This document shows, piece after piece, positions 17,557 to 26,625 of a DNA stretch of 64,000 bases (positions are counted from its first letter, which is position 1; the number at the start of each line of letters is the position of its first letter). A program made the translations under genes and the position numbers. The stretch is from an uncultured Porphyromonadaceae bacterium (GTDB taxonomy: Bacteria > Bacteroidota > Bacteroidia > Bacteroidales > Muribaculaceae), in assembly GCA_900541865.1 (NCBI GenBank), contig UQLO01000003.1:41480-105479 (forward strand). Direction: 5' to 3'. The notes under the pieces were generated by a model that saw only the letters and a list, made by a program, of their open reading frames with translations, ran no database searches and was not told the origin of the DNA.

Positions 17557-18317
17557 AGTGAAATGGGTTTTGGGGTTGAACACTGAGGGAGATTGCCTCC
17601 CCTTTTACACTGCCGCATAAGTTCCTTATTCGGGGCATAAGGTCAAGGGTGATTGCCGTTCTGCAACGTAGCGAAGAACGGTGAAACGCCGGGCGCACAC
17701 CTGCCCTTGACGGCCACTAATAAGGGAATACCTTTGCGGTGGAAAAGGGGCTGGGCACTCTCCGTTCAACCTCAAGACCCCTACGGCGGCGCAGGTTACC
17801 TCGCGAGTATGTGCCGACAAGGCAGAAGACGGCAACACGGCTGCAATTGCCGACAACCGGCGGGAACACCGCTCCCTCCGCCAATGAGCAGCGACACTGC
17901 CAATCGCCCACTTCTCCCAAGTTCGGGCACGACCGCGCCGACCGCTACGCCGAGGAGCCGAAGGCGCTCAGCGACCGGTCACCGCACATATCGGCACAAA
18001 AGCCAAGCAACCACACGTTCCCGCCGTCGGGATCGTGTGGCTGCGTATGCCAAGCGGCGGTATCGCCGCGACTGCGTTATGGGATATTCGCCCGAATGGG
18101 TCAAGACCTTAGGCTTGATGAGCGGTAGCGAGGTTCTTTGCAAAGCAAAGCGTCGCAAGCGACGATGTAGCTCGGCGGCTTCGCCGCAACGCCCAAAAGC
18201 AAGATAATTTCCGACATCGCTTCAGAGGATACCAAGTATTGGTATGAGAAAGTGTTTTTCCATTTCATGATGGCTGATGTTACGCCTACCGTTCGCCAAA
18301 TTCATTACTAACTTGGC
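17557..18317. other. GC-rich hairpin-filled spacer at the junction with the cargo island
   Basis: There is no convincing gene. A plus-strand promoter TTG (17707-17709), 19 nt, TACCTTTG (17729-17736) enters it. Near 18130-18200 lie successive small hairpins (TTTGC-aaa-GCAAA, CGTCG-CGACG, GCGGC-ttc-GCCGC). At 18229-18245 a 17-bp palindrome (ATACCAAGTATTGGTAT) marks the change to less GC-rich cargo DNA. Confidence 0.45.
17707..17736 (+). promoter_or_regulatory. Plus-strand promoter, spacer 17.7 kb
   Basis: TTG-N19-TACCTTTG is a full -7 match, directed away from the minus-strand phage genes. Confidence 0.6.
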
Positions 18318-20369
18318 TTACCTGCCGGTGCCGAATCGCGAGGTATCGATGCCGGTGTCGTTCTTTGGCTTGAAGCCGTTGAAGCGGTAGATGAAGGTGA
18401 GTTTGAGGTTGCGGGTCATGTCGCGGACCTTCATGCGGTAGTCCTGCCCCGATTGGTTGATGGTCATGGTCGGCGACCAATGGTTGAATATGTCGTTGGC
18501 TTTCAGGTCGAGTTCGCAGCAGCGTTTCTTGCCGAACTGCCATTTGACGCCGGCATCCACCTTCCACATACCCGACAAGTCGGCTATGCCTTGAATCGAC
18601 GGGGATATGTAAGCCACATCCACCGACAATGATACAGGACAGTTACGGCTGAATCGGAATGTATTGTCAAGTTCACCGTAGAATATCCATTTCTTATTGT
18701 CAAAACTGATGTCGTGGAACCGGTCTGCCTTTTCCCGTTGATTGAATATGTTTCCGGTCGCGGTGGCATTCCAGATGTAGCTTACACTGAAGGGCACATT
18801 GAGATTCAAGCCTACTGTGCGCTTGTAGTTCATGTTGATGGTCTGATATATAAGGCTCAGTTCATTCGGCGACTGGTATGGGAGTTGAACGGTGGCTTTG
18901 TCGGCGTACTGTACATATAACGTGGCCACATATTTCTGCTTGAAAATGTAGCTGAATTGGCCGGAATAGTTGAGATAAGGCTGCAATGAGGGATTGCCCA
19001 GCACTTTTGAATAGGGGTTGATATGCGATGTGCCGTTGCGCAGTTCCCAATAGGAGGGATAGACTCGGAGTGTGGAGAGATTCAGCTGGAAGATGCTTGT
19101 AGGCGTCCTGTAGTACGTAGCGCCAAACTGGGGAATGAAATTCCAGTTGTGCTGAAAGTTGTTGTGATAGTATTCGCCTTTTGCCGACACATTAAATGAC
19201 AGCCCCCAGTCGAAAGAGCGTTGCAGTCCTATATACGCATCGGCGACATCTTCAGATGTTGTCCCGGAGAAACCTTCCGATTCATCAGAGGGGAAAGATG
19301 TTTGCGAGCTGCTGTCGTCTGATCTCTGATACTCAACTCCATAATTGAATTGCCACTTCCCAAACTGATGTTCCTGGTCGAGATACAGATGCCAACGGTT
19401 TATGCTCTGCCTGTTTGATTCTCCAAGCAGCCGGTCGGCGCCCTGAAAGAGCGACTGGTTGCGTTTCTCTCCATAATGGGAATAGTCTCCACCCACGGTC
19501 AACCCGAATGGTGAAGTATAGCGCAAAGCAATATTGTGATAGTTGATCGGACCTTCGAAAGTGTAATTGTTGACGAAATTCCCAAGGGTACCGTTTGAAA
19601 AGCTCCAGCCCTTGGAGGCGGAGGTTATCTGTCCATTATACGTTAAGCGCAACCGTTTGTATGCGGCCGAGGCATAGATTGTGTTTGACCAGTTTTCGGA
19701 AATGCGGCGCATGTTGTCTTCAATCATTGTTCGCTTACCCTCATACAAATGATTGGATGCAGTCTCCTCGTGATTCCAGCTTTTGCTGCGCGACAAACCA
19801 TAATTAAGGTCAAAGGTCCAGTCACCGACAGCATATGTCGCGGCAATGCCGCCTCCGTAAGAGCCATAATGAGCCTGGTTGTAACCTGCACGGAGCTGCC
19901 CCTGGAGGCCGTCGAGAGGAGTGGGAGTCTTCAGCACCACATTTATCACGGCACCGTTGACATGGTATTTGGCGGGCGCAGTGTACATCACCTCCACCGT
20001 TTTCAATCGGTCAATCGGAGTAGTGTACAGCAACTGATAAAGGTTCTGCAGGGGCATATTCGTAAGTTCGCCGTTGAGAATGATTGTAACATCGGAGGCT
20101 CCGGCCAATCCGATCATACCGTTGTTGCTGACCACCCCGGGGAGGTAGCCCAACGATTCAAGTATGTTGGTGACCGGTTTGTCCTTCACGATGGCGGGGA
20201 GGTCGACAATCATAATGCCGTCCTGACCTTTGATTTGAGGTTTCTCGCCTTTCACTACCACCTCGTTGAGTTCGTGAGAGGCCATTGTGTCGGTTGCTTC
20301 GCTCTGAGCCATTGATGACAAGCAGGCAGAAATTGCGAGGATTATGGATGATGCTCTTAGATACTCCAT
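18318..20369 (-). CDS. Outer-membrane beta-barrel (TonB-dependent receptor-like) protein
   Basis: The 683-residue product starts at 20369 with a signal peptide (MEYLRASSIILAISACLSSMAQ). It has a plug-like domain at about 30-150 (ELNEVVVKGEKPQIKGQDGI, ILESLGYLPGVVSNNG, VTIILNGELT) and then a C-terminal barrel rich in alternating aromatic strands, as in the OMP_b-brl family of Bacteroidota. It should sit in the outer membrane; its ligand is unknown. It is divergent from the sensor kinase, and the shared 150-bp region carries direct repeats, so the adjacent response regulator probably controls it. It is unusual cargo inside phage structural genes. Confidence 0.85.
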   Translation of the reverse strand: MEYLRASSIILAISACLSSMAQSEATDTMASHELNEVVVKGEKPQIKGQDGIMIVDLPAIVKDKPVTNILESLGYLPGVVSNNGMIGLAGASDVTIILNGELTNMPLQNLYQLLYTTPIDRLKTVEVMYTAPAKYHVNGAVINVVLKTPTPLDGLQGQLRAGYNQAHYGSYGGGIAATYAVGDWTFDLNYGLSRSKSWNHEETASNHLYEGKRTMIEDNMRRISENWSNTIYASAAYKRLRLTYNGQITSASKGWSFSNGTLGNFVNNYTFEGPINYHNIALRYTSPFGLTVGGDYSHYGEKRNQSLFQGADRLLGESNRQSINRWHLYLDQEHQFGKWQFNYGVEYQRSDDSSSQTSFPSDESEGFSGTTSEDVADAYIGLQRSFDWGLSFNVSAKGEYYHNNFQHNWNFIPQFGATYYRTPTSIFQLNLSTLRVYPSYWELRNGTSHINPYSKVLGNPSLQPYLNYSGQFSYIFKQKYVATLYVQYADKATVQLPYQSPNELSLIYQTINMNYKRTVGLNLNVPFSVSYIWNATATGNIFNQREKADRFHDISFDNKKWIFYGELDNTFRFSRNCPVSLSVDVAYISPSIQGIADLSGMWKVDAGVKWQFGKKRCCELDLKANDIFNHWSPTMTINQSGQDYRMKVRDMTRNLKLTFIYRFNGFKPKNDTGIDTSRFGTGR

Positions 20370-20392
20370 AGTTGAAATGTTGAAAATTTTCG

Positions 20393-20400
20393 CAAATTTA
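20393..20400 (-). promoter_or_regulatory. -7 element of the outer-membrane receptor gene
   Basis: CAAATTTA reads TAAATTTG on the minus strand, 24 bp upstream of the start. No -33 element is seen at the right distance, as expected for an activator-dependent promoter. Confidence 0.5.
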
Positions 20401-20433
20401 CTCTTGTTTTTTAACATGTCCGCCATCCCTAAC

Positions 20434-20470
20434 CTTATTTAGTCTTAACTCTTCCCTTATTTAGTCTTAA
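20434..20470. promoter_or_regulatory. Direct-repeat operator between receptor and kinase genes
   Basis: CTTATTTAGTCTTAA occurs twice, at 20434-20448 and 20456-20470, exactly 22 bp (two DNA turns) apart. OmpR-family regulators bind such phased direct repeats. The position suits activation of both divergent promoters by the regulator encoded at 21944. Confidence 0.7.
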
Positions 20471-20520
20471 ATCTGCAATGTGCTGAGTGGTAGTTCCGAA
20501 TATTATAGTTAACTTCGCGT

Positions 20521-21954
20521 ATGAAAAAATTCAGAATCAATTCCATACTCTTCATGTCTGTCATTGCCGTCATCTTCGGCTGCAATGTCTATTACCTTGT
20601 GCGGCTGTACAATTCCATCCGCGGGGATGTGGAGCGGGAGGTGATGACGGCTCTGGCCGACACGGATATAGACGATATGTGGGAACGCTCGGAGCAGGCG
20701 ATGAGAATGGCACGGGCAGCCGGACAGGAACCGATGACCCAGGCTGAAGCCGACTACGCTTATTACGCGGAGCATGGGGCGGTGTCGGGAGAGGTGGATC
20801 TGGAAGGCAATTTTGTCACGAGCACCAAACAAGAGGGTGGCCGGACATCGGTGCAGAAAACACCTCTTGCCCGCAACAACTCCTACACCAACCAGATGAT
20901 GAAGGCAATGAGCCAGCAGATGCATGAAAGCATGGACAAGTATTACGGCTACAACCTCGAAATCACCGACAGCATACTCCGCGCACGACTTGCCGACCGG
21001 CAGATTTATCCGGAATTCGCAGCGGTTGAAATTGTTTCGGCAGAAGATTCCGTGTTGCTCGGCAATAAGAAATTGTCAAACGGCACCGACGGATACGATG
21101 TGTTCCGGCTCTGCTTCAATCCCGAAAGAGGATGGTTTTACCGTGCGAGCATAAGTCCGTTGACACGTCATATCCTCTCTCAGATGATGGGCGTGATTGC
21201 GACGGTGTTTTTGCTTATGCTTGCATTTGCCGCCGCTTTCTGGTATCTATTCCACACGGTGTCAAAACTTCGCACAATCGAGGAGATGAAGGATGACTTT
21301 GTCAGCAACATGACACACGAACTGAAAACGCCCATATCGATAGCCTACTCTGCAAACGACGCTCTGCTGAATTATGACACTGCTAATGACCCGGAGAAGA
21401 AAACCGCCTATCTTACTATAGCCGTCAATCAGCTTAGGCGTCTCGGCGAATTGGTTGAGAATATCCTCGCTCTGAGCATGGAGCGTAGGAAAGCCATGAC
21501 ACTGAAGCCTGAGAAAATTGATATGACAGAACTTGTTGACGAGATTTCAGAAGCTCAAGAGATGAGAGGCGACAAGGAGATAAAGATAGAGGTTGAGACC
21601 CAAGGCAGTGTGGAGGCCACAGCCGACAAATCACATCTGTCGAACGTACTCAACAATCTTATTGACAATGCCATCAAGTATTCCTACGAATCCGTGTCAA
21701 TCAAGATCAGGATTGACGCCGACGGTATGGAGATTGCCGACAATGGCATTGGTATTCCACAGAAAAGTCTACCCTATATCTTCGACAAGTTTTACCGCGT
21801 GCCTCACGGCAACCGCCAGGATGTACGCGGATATGGCATCGGCCTCTACTACGTGAAGCAGATTCTTGAAAAGATGGGCTGGAGCATTTCGGTCAAAAGC
21901 CAAGAGGGGCACGGCACCGTATTCACTATTAAATTTGACGGTCATGAAAGCTAA
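20521..21954 (+). CDS. Sensor histidine kinase
   Basis: This is a 477-residue membrane kinase. There is a first transmembrane helix at about 8-28 (ILFMSVIAVIFGCNVYYLV), a periplasmic sensor of about 200 residues, a second helix at about 222-243 and a HisKA dimerisation domain with the phospho-acceptor in FVSNMTHELKTPIS. The HATPase_c domain shows N box NLIDNAIKYS, G1 DNGIGIP and GYGIGLYYVKQI. The -7-like TAACTTCG at 20510-20517 lies so close that the transcript may be leaderless. It overlaps the response-regulator gene by 11 bp. The signal it senses is unknown. Confidence 0.93.
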   Translation: MKKFRINSILFMSVIAVIFGCNVYYLVRLYNSIRGDVEREVMTALADTDIDDMWERSEQAMRMARAAGQEPMTQAEADYAYYAEHGAVSGEVDLEGNFVTSTKQEGGRTSVQKTPLARNNSYTNQMMKAMSQQMHESMDKYYGYNLEITDSILRARLADRQIYPEFAAVEIVSAEDSVLLGNKKLSNGTDGYDVFRLCFNPERGWFYRASISPLTRHILSQMMGVIATVFLLMLAFAAAFWYLFHTVSKLRTIEEMKDDFVSNMTHELKTPISIAYSANDALLNYDTANDPEKKTAYLTIAVNQLRRLGELVENILALSMERRKAMTLKPEKIDMTELVDEISEAQEMRGDKEIKIEVETQGSVEATADKSHLSNVLNNLIDNAIKYSYESVSIKIRIDADGMEIADNGIGIPQKSLPYIFDKFYRVPHGNRQDVRGYGIGLYYVKQILEKMGWSISVKSQEGHGTVFTIKFDGHES

Positions 21955-22624
21955 GATTCTTTTTGTGGAAGACGAACGCGACCTGTCGCTGATTGTATGC
22001 GACACCTTGCGTCAACAAGGATATGACGTTTCTGCCGCTTATGACGGCATCGAGGGCCTTGCAAAATATAAGGCTGACGGTGCCGATCTCATTGTAGCCG
22101 ATGTGATGATGCCACGACTCGACGGCTTTGCCATGGCAAAAGAGATAAGGCGAATATCGGCGCAAGTGCCCATCATCTTCCTTACCGCCAAAAGCACAAT
22201 CGACGACGTTGAGGAGGGTTTCGACATCGGGGCCAACGACTATCTCAAAAAGCCCTTCGAACTGCGCGAGCTTCTTGTGAGGATTAAAGCCCTGCTCCGC
22301 AATAAAGTCGCAAGTCAATCGGAGGATACGGTGTACCCAATTGGCGGCTATAGTTTCAATGCTACAAATCAACTGCTCGCATTTGACGGCAAAGAAATCG
22401 TCTTATCCAACATTGAGGCGCGCATACTTGAAAAGTTGTCGGCCAATATCGGCAAGACTGTCGATGCTTCCGAGTTGATGATTGCCGTCTGGGGACGTGA
22501 TGAAGTCAGCAACCGCAACTCATTGCATGGCTACATCCACAAACTCCGCCGTGCCCTGCGCCACGACCAGACAATCGCCATCGTCAACCAGCGAGGTTTT
22601 GGCTATATGTTGACAGCCCGCTAA
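21944..22624 (+). CDS. OmpR-family response regulator
   Basis: The 226-residue product has a receiver domain (KILFVEDERD acidic pocket, phospho-acceptor Asp in LIVADVMMPRLDG, Thr in FLTAKS, Lys in YLKKPF). A C-terminal winged helix follows (NIEARILEKLSANIGKTVDA, RNSLHGYIHKLRRAL, IVNQRGFGYML). It overlaps the kinase gene, so the two form a cognate pair. It probably binds the 22-bp-spaced repeats at 20434-20470. The longer frame from 21866 is rejected because it only reads the end of the kinase gene. Confidence 0.93.
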   Translation: MKAKILFVEDERDLSLIVCDTLRQQGYDVSAAYDGIEGLAKYKADGADLIVADVMMPRLDGFAMAKEIRRISAQVPIIFLTAKSTIDDVEEGFDIGANDYLKKPFELRELLVRIKALLRNKVASQSEDTVYPIGGYSFNATNQLLAFDGKEIVLSNIEARILEKLSANIGKTVDASELMIAVWGRDEVSNRNSLHGYIHKLRRALRHDQTIAIVNQRGFGYMLTAR

Positions 22625-22637
22625 TTAGTTTAATTGA

Positions 22638-23960
22638 ATGACTTGCCGCACTGAACCCCGACCTTATAGACATGTGTTGATAATCCTGTCAATGCTCATA
22701 TCTTTATGCGCAGTAGATGTGTTTGCGGAGAAGTTTGTTGTGGCGGACTCTATCACCCGCCAGCCGTTGCCAAGCGCATCGATATTTGACAGGAGTGGTC
22801 ATTTTATCGGATTAAGCGGAACCAACGGAGTTGTGACTTGCGCTTCTTCAAACGATTATCCCATTGCCGTAAGATATTTGGGATTCAAGGAACGGAATAT
22901 TGACGCAGCAGGTTCCGACACCATTTTTCTTGAAGAAAACGCTATGGAACTTCCGGAAGTTGTGGTGGAAAGTAAAAATAAGAAGCTATTGCACATTCTG
23001 GCATACGTAAGAGAATACTCTACCTTGTCTTCATACACCGACACAGTGACAATGTTTCGTGAGAAGATGGTAGATTTTATGCTGCCTACCGACAAGTATG
23101 AAGTCAAACATACATGGCGTTATCCACGGATATTGAACTCCCGTTCTTATTACCGTTATACAAACGCCAACGGCCTCGACAGTGTCAGCGACCGCTGCAA
23201 CTATCATTTCACATGGTCTGATTGGGTAGGCATCCTGCCTCCTACAAGGATTTCAGAGGGACTTATCGGTAAAGAGTCTTTCACGGATACAGTAAGAGGA
23301 AAATACAGCCCTACCGAAATATGGATTAAGAACGGAGACAGATTAACTCTTGATGTGAATGTACTCGCTGACACAACAAGCCGGAAATGGGTGCCCAATC
23401 TGTCGTATTTTTTCAGCAAGGAAGGCATAGATTTTGAACAATTCAGATTGAAACTCAACTACGACAATGTCACAACCGATATGATGACACCGCTTGACCT
23501 CACAAGCTATTCCTTCAATATAGAATCAAGGGGTCGAGGACACGGAATGTTCAAGTTTAACAGATACGACCAACCCTTCTTTGTAACTACCTACACTGAG
23601 GTTTACATCCTTGACAAGGAGTTTATCTCAATGAAGGAAGCCAAGAAATGGGACAACAGAAAGTTCGATTCCTCAATCGAAATATTGGAGCCAATGGAGG
23701 CTCCGGAATTATCACCATCTACTCTTGCACTGATTGAGCGAGTCAACGGGATAGATGCCGACCGTGTGCGACTCTCAATTACACCCGACTATAGACTGAT
23801 GAGCCGTAATGTCTCTAAAAAGAATTTTCAAATCGGCTATCGAGCCTTGAATGTGCTGAAACAATTAACCGGCATTACATACATCCGTTCCCACCGCAAT
23901 TTCAACAAGAACTGGCGCGACTTCCAGCGTGAACAGAGTGAGCGAAACCACAAAAAATGA
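22638..23960 (+). CDS. Exported protein with carboxypeptidase-regulatory-like domain
   Basis: The 440-residue product has a signal peptide (residues about 10-31). A small beta domain follows at about 32-100 (FVVADSITRQPLPSASIFDR, then AVRYLGFKERNI), of the type that precedes many Bacteroidota outer-membrane proteins. A large unrecognised alpha/beta region fills the rest. It starts 14 bp after the regulator gene, so it is in the same operon. It is probably periplasmic or outer-membrane-associated and may assist the divergently encoded receptor. The exact role is unknown. Confidence 0.75.
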   Translation: MTCRTEPRPYRHVLIILSMLISLCAVDVFAEKFVVADSITRQPLPSASIFDRSGHFIGLSGTNGVVTCASSNDYPIAVRYLGFKERNIDAAGSDTIFLEENAMELPEVVVESKNKKLLHILAYVREYSTLSSYTDTVTMFREKMVDFMLPTDKYEVKHTWRYPRILNSRSYYRYTNANGLDSVSDRCNYHFTWSDWVGILPPTRISEGLIGKESFTDTVRGKYSPTEIWIKNGDRLTLDVNVLADTTSRKWVPNLSYFFSKEGIDFEQFRLKLNYDNVTTDMMTPLDLTSYSFNIESRGRGHGMFKFNRYDQPFFVTTYTEVYILDKEFISMKEAKKWDNRKFDSSIEILEPMEAPELSPSTLALIERVNGIDADRVRLSITPDYRLMSRNVSKKNFQIGYRALNVLKQLTGITYIRSHRNFNKNWRDFQREQSERNHKK

Positions 23961-24102
23961 TTCAATTCTTTAATGATAATTACAGGATATGTAAAATGGA
24001 AAGTCCATTATAACAAGAAGCCCCGACCAATGCCGAGGCGTCTATACTTCCTTTTTTAGAGTGCAGATGCGACGACTAAGCTCGCACGGGCACCGTATAT
24101 GA

Positions 24103-24717
24103 TTATAGTTTTCCTCCGACTAACAGTTTGAGGTCATAATAATAAATGCGACTTTTCAGAGACTCGTCTTTCGGAATACCGAAAGCATCTCGTTCAGCCT
24201 TCTCCGTTTTATAAAGAGGTTTAAAACCGTTCTTTTCATAATAATGGAGTGTTGATTCAGTATTGTATGCGTCCACCATCATATAACGACATGCGGCTTT
24301 ATTATTCTCATCAACAAACCAATATTTCAGTACGTCCATCAGTTGACTGCCTAAGCCTAAACCTTTACCTTGATACATTTTGCTTACTCCAAGGCGACCT
24401 ATCAATACCGCAGGATAGCTTCGGTGTTGTTTATTATACGGGATTTTTCGTTGGAGAGCATTGCGAGATGGCTTATCGAGGGAGTTTGTCTTTATGCCGT
24501 CAAAGGATAATGTAGTGATAGCCACAATCTCCTGCGGTTTATCGCGGTTTATCCAACAATATGCCTTGCTGAGGAGTTCAGATTCGTAAAGGAATACATC
24601 GTGAGCAAAAAATTCATCCAAATCGGAATCTCCACAACAAAAGGGGTCGCAGTATTCTGCAACCTCTCTTGTATATGGCATCATTACTGTTTGCTCAACA
24701 AAAGAATTTTCAGCCAT
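24103..24717 (-). CDS. GNAT acetyltransferase, probable toxin of a toxin-antitoxin pair
   Basis: The 204-residue product has a GNAT fold: acetyl-CoA-binding loop MYQGKGLGLGSQLM (the Q/RxxGxG/A motif), a preceding strand VLIGRLGVSKM, and a C-terminal YMMVDAYNTESTLHYYEKNGF. It follows a 58-residue partner by one base. A GNAT toxin with a small upstream antitoxin is a known arrangement (TacAT/AtaRT type), in which the toxin acetylates aminoacyl-tRNA. The length is slightly above the usual 160-180 residues. The alternative is an unrelated housekeeping acetyltransferase. Confidence 0.75.
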   Translation of the reverse strand: MAENSFVEQTVMMPYTREVAEYCDPFCCGDSDLDEFFAHDVFLYESELLSKAYCWINRDKPQEIVAITTLSFDGIKTNSLDKPSRNALQRKIPYNKQHRSYPAVLIGRLGVSKMYQGKGLGLGSQLMDVLKYWFVDENNKAACRYMMVDAYNTESTLHYYEKNGFKPLYKTEKAERDAFGIPKDESLKSRIYYYDLKLLVGGKL

Positions 24718-24718
24718 T

Positions 24719-24895
24719 TTATTTCCTTGGAGGGAATACGAAATTTTTAGCGCTCTCCAACATTGTAGTCAGAACCTTACGCTGAGACTCGGACAGACGC
24801 GGAGTGGGCAGTTTGCCATTACGCTCGGCTTCTTCTACAAAAGCACGTGCGTCTTCGCCCCATAATTCGGGTGATGTTTTTATTGTCATTGCCAT
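24719..24895 (-). CDS. Small probable antitoxin of the GNAT pair
   Basis: This 58-residue protein (MAMTIKTSPELWGEDARAFV...SAKNFVFPPRK) is the first gene of a two-gene unit. The C-terminal part is basic and could wrap the toxin. I do not see a clear ribbon-helix-helix signature, so the antitoxin assignment rests on gene order and size. Its start at 24895 lies 21 bp downstream of a full-consensus promoter. Confidence 0.65.
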   Translation of the reverse strand: MAMTIKTSPELWGEDARAFVEEAERNGKLPTPRLSESQRKVLTTMLESAKNFVFPPRK

Positions 24896-24915
24896 AATCG
24901 GTACGTTTTAGAATG

Positions 24916-24946
24916 CAAAGTTACAACAATATAACAAATAAAACAA
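24916..24946 (-). promoter_or_regulatory. Promoter of the GNAT toxin-antitoxin unit
   Basis: On the minus strand, TTG (24944-24946), 20 nt, TAACTTTG (24916-24923) is a full consensus match. The unit can be expressed apart from the terminase operon, as needed in a lysogen. Confidence 0.75.
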
Positions 24947-24975
24947 GTGATTGAGTGTTAACGGCTCGAAAAAAA

Positions 24976-26625
24976 TTATAGCACTCCACCGATTGCTAAA
25001 GGAGCAGTCGTGTGGACGGGGAATTTCTCGCAGCCGATGTAGAGGGTGTCGAAGGCGTCGGTGCCGTCGGTGCGGTGTTCGAGGAGGTCTTCTTCGGTCT
25101 CGGCGAGCTTTTCTCCGGCTTTGTCTTTGCGGAAGCCGTTGCGGCCTCGGCTGACTCCTGCGGATTGGATTGCGAGGATTAGGTCCTCGTTGTTGGTGCG
25201 GTTGAAGAATGGCATAAGCCGCTGCCGTCCGGCAAAGGCTTGGTTGATGAGAAGGTATTTTTCATCGTGGCGCATGGGGTTGCCGAGATAGACGGCCTCC
25301 ACCTGCCAGCCATGCCGTTCGAGTTCGTGGATTACCCACCAACGCACATCCTGCTCGTTGACGGCATAGTTGGAGTTGAGAGCCGTAGCATCGTAATAAT
25401 AGACCACGGTCTTGTTGCGGTGCGAAGCGTAGTAGCGGCAGAAGTCCTCAACAAGTGCCGGTATCTTACGCTCAAACTTGACGTAGAACGACTTGACAAC
25501 GTTAAGGCGGCGGTCGCGCGGCTGACCGGCGACTATCCAGTTGATGTTGGCGTTGTAGTCCATTCCGATGCAGATAGGAGCATCGGGGTCAACGTCTGCA
25601 TCGGAGGTCGCGTCCAAATTGGCGCAGACCTCCCCATTACTCATTACTAACGAGGAGCGGAAAAGTTCGTCAAGCTGCGAAAAATTCGAAGCGTCATACT
25701 TATGGCCCTCACGCATAGAGGAATAGAAACCGTCTTTGGCAATACCTATGCGTTGGCAAAGAATCGAGGTTTGGAAAGTGAGGGGCGTGAGGTCGCGCTT
25801 CATCTGCTTGATGTAGTTTTCGCCGAGGAGTTGCAGGTTCTCAATGGAGCTGTACTCCCGGTAATAGACGGCGACCGACCGCATCTTGTTGAGTGCCGTG
25901 TCAAGGCGCCGTAGGTGGCCTTGCAGGTATTCGGGCACCGGCTCGCCTTTGGCGCGGAGAGCGCGTATGCGGTCTTTGATACGCCAAATCTCATAGACGG
26001 TGCCCTCAATGGTGCGGATAAGGTCGGCGTCCATTTTGTCGCGGTAGTGGAGAAACCAACTCCCCTTTTGGGTCTGCGGCATATCGCTCAATATCATAAT
26101 TGAGTGATTGCAGGAGTGCTTGCCAAAGTGCGACTTAATGCCGCCGTTGGCAGGGAGTGTTTCGTCCTTCAGCTTTTGGTAGTCAATGAATTTCGCTTCA
26201 TCGACCAAGAGCCAACTAAGCGTCAGCGAGTTGGAGGAGCCGGGGCGGTCTTGGGAGATGATAACGGCGACAGAGCCGTTGTAGAAAGAAATGACGTGCT
26301 CATAGTCGTGCGGCTCGGTGATAGGCCGGGCAAACGACTTAGGCGGCTTGCGCCCCACAACGTAGTGCAAGCCGTTGATATAGCCCCAACGCTTCCAAGC
26401 GGCGAGCAACCCCGGCAGGGTGTTGGTCAAGCCGTGCTTGAAGGTGGGCACAACAATACCGCCGGTAGAGCCGGGCATTCTCTGCATATTGCGGAGGACG
26501 AACGGCGCGGCGATTGAGTCGGTCTTGCCGGTACGGCGACCGGCGACAATTACGGTGGTGTTGGCCCCGATAAGCTGCGTCAGGCGTTGGGGCTTATTGA
26601 AGTAGACGGGCTTCGGGGTCTGCAT
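24976..26625 (-). CDS. Terminase large subunit
   Basis: This 549-residue packaging motor cuts and translocates phage DNA. The ATPase domain shows a Walker A-like VAGRRTGKTDS (near residue 25) and Walker B/catalytic Glu in LTLSWLLVDEAKFIDY. The C-terminal RNase H-like nuclease has the acidic strand ICIGMDYNANINW and later aspartates (VYYYDATALNSNY, TDGTDAFDTLYIG). The start at 26625 is chosen because upstream residues read through the small-subunit gene. It should dock on the portal encoded at 13.5-14.9 kb. Confidence 0.93.
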   Translation of the reverse strand: MQTPKPVYFNKPQRLTQLIGANTTVIVAGRRTGKTDSIAAPFVLRNMQRMPGSTGGIVVPTFKHGLTNTLPGLLAAWKRWGYINGLHYVVGRKPPKSFARPITEPHDYEHVISFYNGSVAVIISQDRPGSSNSLTLSWLLVDEAKFIDYQKLKDETLPANGGIKSHFGKHSCNHSIMILSDMPQTQKGSWFLHYRDKMDADLIRTIEGTVYEIWRIKDRIRALRAKGEPVPEYLQGHLRRLDTALNKMRSVAVYYREYSSIENLQLLGENYIKQMKRDLTPLTFQTSILCQRIGIAKDGFYSSMREGHKYDASNFSQLDELFRSSLVMSNGEVCANLDATSDADVDPDAPICIGMDYNANINWIVAGQPRDRRLNVVKSFYVKFERKIPALVEDFCRYYASHRNKTVVYYYDATALNSNYAVNEQDVRWWVIHELERHGWQVEAVYLGNPMRHDEKYLLINQAFAGRQRLMPFFNRTNNEDLILAIQSAGVSRGRNGFRKDKAGEKLAETEEDLLEHRTDGTDAFDTLYIGCEKFPVHTTAPLAIGGVL

